A DNA stretch of 64,000 nt from Harmothoe impar (lineage: Eukaryota; Annelida; Polychaeta; Phyllodocida; Polynoidae), in NCBI GenBank assembly GCA_947462335.1, contig OX381718.1, forward strand, positions 38,780,976-38,844,975. Reading direction: 5' to 3'. The translations under genes and the position numbers were made by a program. Position 1 is the stretch's first letter. Each line of letters opens with the position of its first letter. This document shows, one piece after another, positions 11,721-20,687 of the stretch. The notes below the pieces were generated by a model that was not told where the DNA came from, ran no database searches, and was given only the letters and a program-made list of their open reading frames with translations.

Positions 11721-12067
11721 TAGTCATAATTAGAATATACTATGGACCATAGCTAAATAATAATTCATATATCTAAAGGAAAATGTCTACAAAACAAAAT
11801 TATAATGTATACTCATTATAACTGAGATCACAGAATGGTATGGATCTTGGGCATGATGATGTATGTGTCAACTTTGAAAGCAAGATGGATGCACAAAGAA
11901 AGCACTGACATTCTCTGCTATGTTCCTAATTGATTATAGTGGTACATTTTACATCCTAATATAACAATTTTCAGAGCTAGATAAGGTTATATATTCAATT
12001 TTCAACCTAAAAAGTTCAAATAATTTGGATCAATGATGACCCATAAGAGAAAGACTTAATGAAGAAT

Positions 12068-12226
12068 GTGCCGGGAATATCTCGTGCCTTTCTTGTGTCA
12101 TTGTGACCTACCCGGATTCTACCCATTTGCGAACGTTCAATTCCCGTGCCTTTCTTGTATCATTGTGACCTACCCGGATTCTACCCAGTTGCGAACGTTT
12201 AATTCCCAAGTTCTGTTTGGAGGGAG
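12068..12226. repeat. Fold-back repeat cluster, third copy (direct ~62 bp modules)
   Basis: Two direct modules of GTGCCTTTCTTGTRTCATTG, TGACCTACCCGGATTCTACC and TTGCGAACGTT, ending in AAGTTCTGTTTGG, as at the end of the 11.36-11.72 kb cluster. It abuts the LINE endonuclease sequence at ~12227 and provides that ORF's upstream residues by read-through. Confidence 0.8.
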
Positions 12227-12392
12227 GCCACAGGTATATATCTCTGAGACATGCTTTGATGACTCAGTAAATGATCAGGATATCAGTATTGATGGCTATA
12301 CCTTCGATAGGTTGGATAGACGATGGGCAGATGAACCTGGCGGTCCCATTAAAGCTGCTGGGGGTGTTGGTCTATATGTCATTGATTCTATA

Positions 12393-13682
12393 ACAGTTGA
12401 TAATATGTCATTGTCTACCTTCAACACATCATGTGAAGACATTGAATGTTTATGGGTTAAACTAGTTTTTGAAAAAATGAAAAATATCATTATTGGAGTT
12501 ACAAATAGACCTCCTTCAGAAAGCACAGCCATATTTATCGAGTCGTTAACCACAACGCTTGAAGATATTGTAGATTACTATGAAAATGCTGGGGTGTTTA
12601 TTCTTGGAGATTCTAATATAAACTATAACGAACCTGATTCTACAAATGTGAAACTTTAATACAGTTTGAGCAGGAACATAGTTTAAGGTTTGATGCTGAT
12701 AAAAAGGTATCTTATACGTTGCAAACCGGAGCAAAGAATGCATTGAGAGATGCCAAGTCTTATTTCATACAGGACAATGAGAATGAGGACAGATTCAAGT
12801 TTTGGGATAGGTCTTAGATGGAATTTTTAATACCATCTAAGTCTAAGAAAAAAACACATCAATCTCACATACCCAGAGACAGGTTCCCTGGTCCCACAGA
12901 ATGAAACAGCCGAGCTCATCAATATTTTCTTTACAAATATAGGTCATAGCCTAACAAATGATGCTGCCCACGAAATAGATTTTATACCCCTCAACCAAAA
13001 CAACCTTCAAATGCCAGATATTCAAACCACACTGAAAACAGTTGATAATATGTCATTGTCTACCTTCAACACATCATGTGAAGACATTGAATGTTTATGG
13101 GTTAAACTAGTTTTTGAAAAAATGAAAAATATCATTATTGGAGTTATATATAGACCTCCTTCAGAAAGCACAGCCATATTTATCGAGTCGTTAACCACAA
13201 CGCTTGAAGATATTGTAGATTACTATGAAAATGCTGGGGTGTTTATTCTTGGAGATTCTAATATAAACTATAACGAACCTGATTCTACAAATGTGAAACT
13301 TTAATACAGTTTGAGCAGGAACATAGTTTAAGGTTTGATGCTGATAAAAAGGTATCTTATACGTTGCAAACCGGAGCAAAGAATGCATTGAGAGATGCCA
13401 AGTCTTATTTCATACAGGACAATGAGAATGAGGACAGATTCAAGTTTTGGGATAGGTCTTAGATGGAATTTTTAATACCATCTAAGTCTAAGAAAAAAAC
13501 ACATCAATCTCACATACCCAGAGACAGGTTCCCTGGTCCCACAGAATGAAACAGCCGAGCTCATCAATATTTTCTTTACAAATGTAGGTCATAGCCTAGC
13601 AAATGATGCTGCCCACGAAATAGATTTTATACCCCTCAACCAAAAGAACCTTCAAATGCCAGATATTCAAACCACACTGAAA
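12393..13682. repeat. 645 bp tandem duplication inside the LINE
   Basis: Copy 1 is 12393-13037 and copy 2 is 13038-13682, both beginning ACAGTTGATAATATGTCATT. Only about five or six differences were noticed (for example GTTACAAATAGACC versus GTTATATATAGACC, and ACAAATATAGG versus ACAAATGTAGG). Copy 2 keeps VIYRPP, closer to the LINE endonuclease consensus than VTNRPP in copy 1, so copy 1 is the more mutated one at that site. Confidence 0.95.
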
Positions 13683-13683
13683 A

Positions 13684-14268
13684 CATAGGTTTTGTTGTTT
13701 GTTGTTGTTGAATATTTTATTTGGCAAGAGAATTGTTAGTTGGTGAAGGTCATCAGTGCAGATGATTTAGGGTAATCATGGCCGGTTGATGACCTATAAT
13801 AATCATAGTGATGACCCAAGGTCATCATCTTGAGTGGACACTGAAGAATTTTTAATGAATATTTTAAGCAAAATTACTAAAGCATACATATCTGTATACT
13901 TAGACACCTTTTCTGTGTCTAAATCTACATGTATAGTTTGAGGAGAGACTCTGATTGGTTACACACATAATGAACCCATCATTAGGGCTTAAAGGTGCTC
14001 TCAATAAGGCTTGATGATGGTAAAAGGGGGTAATTAAAAGATATGTGAAAATAAAACCTTGATTGTTTCGTAATGATATGCAAAAGTCATCAAATTGATT
14101 ACGATTGCCCAGCTCTTTCTATAATTTGGTCAAAAGGTGATCAAGGTAATGGCCCAGTTCATCACATATGATGACCCTAGTGATGACCGGGTACTCCCCC
14201 AGAGCCCCATCACAGTGATCACCCTAAAGTCATCACTAGTAATGACTTTCTAGACCCATAAAACTTTC
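13684..14268. mobile_element. ~585 bp insertion interrupting the LINE
   Basis: The LINE linker frame (QTTLKT) breaks at ~13683 and resumes at ~14269 with EEDVLEICKK. The intervening sequence is unrelated and non-coding. It is rich in TGATGACC / GGTCATCA motifs in both orientations, suggesting a fold-back-type element. Exact ends and target duplication were not resolved. Confidence 0.5.
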
Positions 14269-14476
14269 AGTGCATTGAAGAAGATGTCCTCGAAATCTGT
14301 AAAAAGATCAATGTCAACAAAGCCTCCTCAGTTCCTAACCTCTCTGCAAAAATACTTTAAAATGCCTTCTTAGCCCTTATTCCACAGCTCACGTATCTGA
14401 TTAACCTTTCTTTTGTCATGAAAATCCTTCCTGCAATATGGAAACATGCTACCATCGTCCCGCTTCCTAAGTCAGG

Positions 14477-16389
14477 TGGGCTATAGTTAATGTCCTATAT
14501 AAACATAGCGTTTTAGTATACTTAAATGGGGTCCAACATTCGCCTTCTACGCTCTTACTCTATGGGGTAAACTAGTCAGAGGTAGGCTTCCGCCCAAGGA
14601 TAACGCAAGGGTAGTGAGATCCAGCTTTATTTGATGTTATAGATGTTATAGTATATATAGAGCACTTTCACAGGTTTATATTATAATCACAGCCTTCCCT
14701 TCATATATATAGAGATATGTACATCATTTCTAGCATTTAGCTCCAGGGCTTGCATTGATAATTATACGCGACGGCCTTAGTCAAGGCAAAGTATACATAT
14801 AAATATCCAGCAGGAATCCTTTATGGAATCCAGAATGTATAAGTCTCCACGCAGTCAACCAATAAATGCTTTCAACCTGCTTTCAATTAGGTCATTATAT
14901 GTCCATATCATAATCATCAACATGTCTCGAAGACGACCTCATACGCTTCTCTATGATACCGATGGATCTGATATCGGTTTACGAGAACACAGGTGCAATC
15001 TAAGGGTTACTCTCCGGTCACCACTATGGATCCGGGGTATACACATACTATCAGTTTCCAATTCATCAGGTCGGCCAGCCTATACAACTGACTCTCCAGC
15101 TCCATGCTTATAAAACCGGTATACTGTATCACTAACTCCATAGTTCTCTCCAGGATATAGGACCCCAGGTTAGCATGTGAATAGAACACTCAATATACCA
15201 TTCCGGTGGCAATGTCGTTATACCATATCTCCAATTGAAACATTATACATAAATGCACAGATTCCAATGATCCATATTTCCCAACGTCTAGATCACAAGA
15301 CCGTTGTTTAGTCAATGTTAAATCGATGTTAATCCTTTAGAACCACACACATACTCCTCAGGAGTTACACAGTGCCATCTGGTGCTCTCGATCGTACTCC
15401 CCAAACGCTCACTGATAACTGACTGCGCTTTCCTTTTCCCCCAGGCTTATACTTGTTTTCTTTTACTTTATTTCAGCTTCCCTTCATGGCAGCAACCAGC
15501 ACGTATTGATTGCTCGTCAGCGTCATCTCTCATCTCTATTGATTGGCCATTAGTCGGCCCTACTCCAGACCATCCTGCATAAATTAGGCAGGGGATGGTC
15601 GCGGCCATGTTGTGCTCGGGGCCGGCCTTCAGCCTGTGTCGTCGCCTACCCCCTATGCTGCTCTCGAGGCCCTAGTGATCGCCTCCTTCACCAGCTACCC
15701 CACCTGCTGCTCTTGAGGCCCTGGTTAACCGCCTCCTTCGCTACCTACCCCACCTGCTGTTCTCGAAGACCCCTGCCACGGACGTCCTGGCCATATGGAT
15801 TTTAACCCCGACGCATAGCCCCATTTGCCTGTACTACTTGCTCCCATCGCTGAGGCCGCGTTCCCCATTCGCCGTTCGTCTCCCCGATCTTAGCTTATCT
15901 CCTGACCTGGATTTTATACCGTTGTTATCTTTCCCACCAGCTGTGTCAGCCCGGATCCTAGTTTATTTGTTGCTTTCCTGCTCGGGCTCTAGACCCTGGC
16001 CACAGAGCTGAATATATTTAGTCCATATAACCTTTGACTCTTATTGCGGCCAAGTCTACCATTACAGGACCTTATAACATTATTTATACATGTTCCTTAT
16101 ATTCGTTATTTACTGCGTGGCCCGCGTACTGGGCTTGTCTGGTTTACATGTGACTTAATGTATGCGACGGCTTTCTTTTCTCTTATTATATTAATCTTAC
16201 TGTACTTGTATCTTAAAGTGTACTGTTTCCCCCCACTTATTCAATGTATATCTACTATACCCATACATATTCATACATATATATGTACAGTTTCGCCCGT
16301 TCCCTTATGTTATATTATACATTATTTATCAATCAATAAATATATCCTCCAACCTTTTTTGCTCTTCTTTAGTTTTCCACTATAACCCA
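14477..16389 (-). repeat. 3' LTR
   Basis: Left copy; the 3' LTR because the element's sense strand is -. It matches the right copy at a constant offset of 19,589 bp with no difference noticed over the stretches compared. Short + frames inside (60-113 codons) occur identically in both LTRs and look fortuitous. Confidence 0.95.
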
Positions 16390-16434
16390 GGACAGGGGGG
16401 TCCCCCGTAGATTCGTGTTATATACGAATCGTCC
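16390..16434. promoter_or_regulatory. Nested hairpins next to the 3' LTR
   Basis: Directly beside the LTR: GGAC (16390-16393) pairs with GTCC (16431-16434). Inside are GGGGGG-T-CCCCC (16395-16406) and GATTCGT/ACGAATC arms (16410-16416 and 16424-16430). The polypurine tract priming plus-strand DNA is expected at this spot. The sense strand here reads GGGGGACCCCCC rather than a clean purine run, so the structure may be part of an unusual priming site. Confidence 0.5.
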
Positions 16435-16860
16435 TTTCTGGATCTCACCTTTTCTTTTACTTTGCTTCTATTTTGCCTCTATTCTACTTCTGTTTTACTT
16501 TTCTTTCTCTCCTTTGGTTTCTGAATGGTCTTCTTTGCTTTTCTTATTTTATTTCTTGTTTCTTTTTTCTCGTTTCTCTTTTCTCTCCTAACCTATGTTT
16601 TTGTTGCTTATGTTTTGCATTTTTCTTTTGAATTCTAGTTTCTGGGCTGTTCTGCAGGCTTCCTGTCTTGTTTTCTTTTTGTGCCCCGTTTCTCCACTTT
16701 TACTATTTCTACGCTATCTCTACTCTTTCACTCTTTTTACTTTCTTCTGACGTCTATTTATCCCCTTATTGCCCTTTTCTATGCTCTAGCAAGCTTTTAC
16801 CTTAACCCCTTGTCAGTATGATCTGTTTATATGCTTAACATGTATTTTTATGTACTGTGA
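16435..16860 (-). other. Purine-rich (sense strand) 3' untranslated stretch
   Basis: About 400 bp strongly C/T-rich on +, hence A/G-rich on the element's sense strand, without ORFs. It lies between the 76 bp repeats and the LTR-proximal hairpins. Confidence 0.7.
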
Positions 16861-17441
16861 TTAGGCTCGAGCGGGGTGAGCCCTGCTCTCTGGCCTTTCA
16901 TAGTTCATGTATGAAACGAATTGGGTAGAGATGCTAATTAGGCTCGAGCTAGGATAGTCCTGCTCTCTGGCCTTTCATAGTCTGTTGGATAAATATGTAG
17001 ATATAGATGCAAATTAGGCTCGAGCTAGGATAGCCCTGCTCTCTGGCCTTTCATAGTCTGTTGGATAAATATGTAGATATAGATACAAATTAGGCTCGAG
17101 CTAGGATAGTCCTGCTCTCTGGCCTTTCATAGTCTGTTGGATAAATATGTAGATATAGATGCAAATTAGGCTCGAGCTAGGATAGTCCTGCTCTCTGGCC
17201 TTTCATAGTCTGTTGGATAAATATGTAGATATAGATGCAAATTAGGCTCGAGCTAGGGTAGTCCTGCTCTCTGGCCTTTCATAGTCTGTTGGATAAATAT
17301 GTAGATATAGATGCAAATTAGGCTCGAGCTAGGGTAGTCCTGCTCTCTGGCCTTTCATAGTCTGTTGGATAAATATGTAGATATAGATGTAAATTAGGCT
17401 CGAGCTAGGGTAGTCCTGCTCTCTGGCCTTTCATAGTCTGT
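16861..17441. repeat. 76 bp tandem array in the element's 3' UTR (~7.6 copies)
   Basis: Units start TTAGGCTCGAGCTAGG at 16861, 16938, 17014, 17090, 17166, 17242, 17318 and 17394 (partial). The last six spacings are exactly 76 bp. Each holds TAGTCCTGCTCTCTGG, CCTTTCATAGTCTGTTGG and ATAAATATGTAGATATAGAT. The first copy (GAGCGGGGTGAGCC) is the most diverged. No ORF crosses it. Confidence 0.95.
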
Positions 17442-17782
17442 TTCCGAGATTCCTGACCCGTGTCGACCCCTGACAGTATAATTCTGTGCATCAACATGGG
17501 GCTGTGACACAAGGCAGATTACTAGTGGTGCTTATAGGATAGTAACAAACCGAAGTGCGGCTTTTCGTAAGTCTTTGTCCGTATGTCATTGCACCCCAGT
17601 CACCACAGTTATATTCCGTTCGTGATATATTAATCGTCCTGCTGCCTATGTGAGCGCTGAGAATGTATATATATTGATTCAACATAGGGTTACTGATGTT
17701 CTACCGTCAGTTTCGTTAATAGGGCACCAGGTTAGTCCGATGTACCTTCAGTTCACTGGTCTCATTAGTTCTCTCGGCAACT

Positions 17783-20500
17783 CTACTCGTGTACTTCCTG
17801 GTATATCTCTATTGGGTCCCTATTGGCTGCCCCCGTGGGATTTAGCCTTATTTCTCCTGTTCTTTTCGCTTGTTGTATAGGGGTTCTGGGTAATTCCCTG
17901 GTCGCGGCATTTATGTTCAGTTGTTGTATGGCCCTTCTATGTTCGTCTCCTCTGAAACTATGCACCTCCATGCTGCGGTTTCCTAAAGGTGACCATCCTG
18001 CCATTGATATCATCGGCATATCCACAGGAACCGCCGACGACACCCCGCCGCTAAACCTCAGCAGTCGCGCCATGACCGCCTCAGTGTGGTCCCCTTCGAG
18101 CACTCTGGCTAATGTTTTACTCACCTTGATGGTGGTCGGTAGCGGTAGTGGTATGGCGCTCTCCCCTGATGCCATTTCCGTCGCATACACCACTCTACCC
18201 CAATGTAACCTAGCAACGTGTCCTTTACATGCATAACTGACATTGGCGTCCTTGATTAATGGGGCTGTTCCCGGCTTTTGGAATATTTGGTCCAATGGCA
18301 TAATACTCTCCCCTAGCGGTATTGTCTCTATTAGTCTCTTGGAGGCCATTTGTATGTATAACCCATCTGCCGGCTTCTTGTTCTTTTCCTGCCTCCATTT
18401 TCTGATCGCCCATATTGCTACTATGATTGCCAATATTAGCATCACTATCATAGAGGTGAGTTGGGAGTATGATTCGTCTGCCGTTTCCGGGCAATCCATT
18501 TGAATATCGTCCATATCCTGGTTGCCCCATTGCTTCTCGGCTTGGACACCTTGCGACCCTGCCGTAGATAGCATCATCCCCGTCATTACCCGCTTATAGT
18601 TACAACAACAGCATACTATTATAACTGCTATCACCGCCAACAGTATACCGGAGGATCCATACCCGGCTAGTTGATGTATTCCGTCGTCTATCTTAGTCTC
18701 GAATCCCTCATCCATACCTAATCTTCCCTCTATTACAGCTTCTTCTAGCTGATTCAAGGCGATATGGGCAGGGGCTCGTGTATATGCTGCCCTATGTTCT
18801 AGTTGTGATCTAATCATAGGTGGTAGCGGGTCCTCCGGCAATGCTTGTATCTCGTGCCCATCATACGTTGTCTTTCTATAGCCTATCCTTTTGAACGTTT
18901 TTGTTTTCAGCAAATCATTTATAATATACGATATGTTATTCACCATTTGAACCCGGTGACATCCCCTAAGGCTGTAGGGCATCCATGCCCCAGCCGTCAT
19001 AAATGCGCAATCACAGCCTATATTAATCACTGCGAAGTGGTGAATTACTATTACCACGGGCGGACTGGAACCGCACAGTAGTTGCCCTTCTATCTCCGGC
19101 CCTGACACTAATGTCTTTCCTCCCTGTAAGGGGATGGCCAGAGCCGGGAAGCGTGGTTTGATTATGTAGTCCACATTGCAGCTCTCCTCCACACCCGTTT
19201 TATCGTTCCTAATGAGTGCTGCAATGCATCCTGTCTCTGACACTTTGCGCATATGTGGGATGTCTGGACAGATCGTAATGGTATTCCCGTGACACCTCGC
19301 CCAGTTTACTACCGGCTCAGTAATGTAATACCGTCCGTTCATGGATAGTGCTATTTCTTTTGGTAATCCTGTCATAATGGCGCCATCCGCCTGTTTTCCT
19401 TCTAGCCTCACTGGTAACGGTATCGCCCTTACCTGATAGGTGCAATATAAGTGCTGTTCTGAGATCACCGGTATACCCAGCGTGATCATCACTCTGCCCC
19501 CTTCCCTATACGTATCGACAAAACTGTTCTCATAGTAATAGTTGGGGTTGGTGAATGCCACCCTAAAGCGTGGATAGTTTTCTTTCAGGTAATCGTTGGT
19601 ATTCCTTATGGCTTCTTGTACCGCCTCAGTGGCTATTAGTCTCACAGGTAAGTGGTGGTTTTTAGCGGCCTCCAGGTCGCTGGTCAGTTCCACCACCCTA
19701 ATCATCTCATACAATAGATGTAGCATGTATCCCCACTTTACCCTTATTAATAGGCTTTCATGGGTATCCGCTATCGATTTCTGATATAGTGCTAGTGACA
19801 GCATGCCGAGTTTATGAGACAGATATCTAGTTTTTCTGTCTATACTCATTACCATGTCTCTGAGTTGCTTCTGTCTGTCACTCATTTCTCCTATCTTTCC
19901 GTGCATGTCCTGGAAGGTTTTGTCTGTTGTGGTCACTAACTTTCTTAGTGTGTTACTAATCCTCCTGGTGTCTTGTTCTAACACCTCTATTTTCTTTTCA
20001 TTTCTGGCCGTGTCCTCGGCCCTGCCAAATCCGAATATCCAGTAGAATCCATCAGCTATAATATTTCTCTTGTCTCTGGTTATATCTTCTCCTTCTTTTC
20101 TTATTCCTTTCATTACCCTTCTTACTAGTGATCTTCTCGTATTTATCAGCTCCTGAGTGGCAGCGTCCATCCATATTTCTGTTGTCTTTAGATTATCACA
20201 ACTGTCTTCGTATATCAGTGTCCTATTCTGGCTCGCATTGTTACACAACCCTTCCAAGTTTTCTTTACATTGTTCATATATGCTACTTATATTCATTGGT
20301 GGTCTCACTTCTGGTATCTCCACCACGAATACTTGTGTGACGTGGGATTCATCACTGGTAGTTATGATCTTTCCACTTTGCATTATGACACCCAATTCTA
20401 TCCTTTGTATAATAGGACATATGTTGCCTCCTTCTGGTGCCAAAATTATACTCCCCAGCACAATATAGGCTATCCACAGTGCCTTCCTTCTCCCCTCCAT
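17783..20500 (-). CDS. env: Envelope glycoprotein, F-type class I fusion protein-like (Env)
   Basis: 905 codons from ATG at 20500. It has an N-terminal hydrophobic signal (about residues 8-22) and a furin-like RDKR site at 142-145. A glycine- and aromatic-rich fusion-peptide-like segment follows (about 146-160), then a heptad-like region (165-235), a cysteine-containing ectodomain, a transmembrane segment (616-633) with a CCCC run, and a second hydrophobic segment (682-699). About 200 residues follow that. From family knowledge, cleavage site plus fusion peptide plus coiled coil is the layout of baculovirus F and errantivirus/metavirus Env, which drive membrane fusion. The second membrane segment and long C-terminal part are unusual. 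It is the most 3' sense gene, so a spliced mRNA is expected. No frameshift or stop seen. Confidence 0.85.
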   Translation of the reverse strand: MEGRRKALWIAYIVLGSIILAPEGGNICPIIQRIELGVIMQSGKIITTSDESHVTQVFVVEIPEVRPPMNISSIYEQCKENLEGLCNNASQNRTLIYEDSCDNLKTTEIWMDAATQELINTRRSLVRRVMKGIRKEGEDITRDKRNIIADGFYWIFGFGRAEDTARNEKKIEVLEQDTRRISNTLRKLVTTTDKTFQDMHGKIGEMSDRQKQLRDMVMSIDRKTRYLSHKLGMLSLALYQKSIADTHESLLIRVKWGYMLHLLYEMIRVVELTSDLEAAKNHHLPVRLIATEAVQEAIRNTNDYLKENYPRFRVAFTNPNYYYENSFVDTYREGGRVMITLGIPVISEQHLYCTYQVRAIPLPVRLEGKQADGAIMTGLPKEIALSMNGRYYITEPVVNWARCHGNTITICPDIPHMRKVSETGCIAALIRNDKTGVEESCNVDYIIKPRFPALAIPLQGGKTLVSGPEIEGQLLCGSSPPVVIVIHHFAVINIGCDCAFMTAGAWMPYSLRGCHRVQMVNNISYIINDLLKTKTFKRIGYRKTTYDGHEIQALPEDPLPPMIRSQLEHRAAYTRAPAHIALNQLEEAVIEGRLGMDEGFETKIDDGIHQLAGYGSSGILLAVIAVIIVCCCCNYKRVMTGMMLSTAGSQGVQAEKQWGNQDMDDIQMDCPETADESYSQLTSMIVMLILAIIVAIWAIRKWRQEKNKKPADGLYIQMASKRLIETIPLGESIMPLDQIFQKPGTAPLIKDANVSYACKGHVARLHWGRVVYATEMASGESAIPLPLPTTIKVSKTLARVLEGDHTEAVMARLLRFSGGVSSAVPVDMPMISMAGWSPLGNRSMEVHSFRGDEHRRAIQQLNINAATRELPRTPIQQAKRTGEIRLNPTGAANRDPIEIYQEVHE

Positions 20501-20687
20501 TTTGTATTTTTCTATTTTCTCCCTTTTTATGTGATACTCTTATCTTAATGGGTTCATTTTCAGTCCTGTTCTCTCCCTAGTTGCTCTTATCTGTCTCTGT
20601 TGGCCTTTTTATTTCCCAGGCCCCTTTTCAATCTTCCCCTGTATTACCCCTTCTCATTTCCCCCCGGGATTAGCTACACTGCACATC
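20501..20687. other. Short gap between env start and antisense ORF start
   Basis: The 187 bp between the divergent starts of env (-) and the antisense ORF (+) is C/T-rich on + with no ORF. A promoter for the + ORF or a splice acceptor for env could lie here or nearby. None was identified with confidence. Confidence 0.4.

Larger units (their letters stand above)
12227..14476 (+). pseudogene. Decayed non-LTR retrotransposon (LINE): endonuclease, linker and start of RT
   Basis: From about 12230 the + frame encodes part of an exonuclease-endonuclease-phosphatase domain: AGGVGLYV, then an ECLWVKL block, a VTNRPP site and LGDSNINY, akin to the GDFN motif of LINE endonucleases. A stop follows at 12657. 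Downstream frames give the inter-domain linker (NETAELINIFFTNIGHSL) and, at 14269-14476, a pre-RT/RT stretch (EDVLEICKKINVNKAS, then LTYLINLSF, then ATIVPLPKSG) with an in-frame TAA after AKIL. The RT continues after the LTR element at 35,983. Stops, an internal duplication and an insertion make it inactive. Confidence 0.85.

Noticed and set aside
11203..12240. 176-codon and 5' part of the 197-codon + ORFs
   Set aside because: They run through fold-back repeat modules; only the part after ~12227 is LINE endonuclease.
14823..16385. Four small + ORFs in each LTR (96, 66, 113 codons, plus 60 on -)
   Set aside because: They are identical only because the LTRs are identical. No domains or start context; most probably fortuitous.
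16861..17441. Regular 76 bp repeats as a possible CRISPR array
   Set aside because: Units are homogeneous head-to-tail repeats with no unique spacers, in a eukaryotic LTR element.
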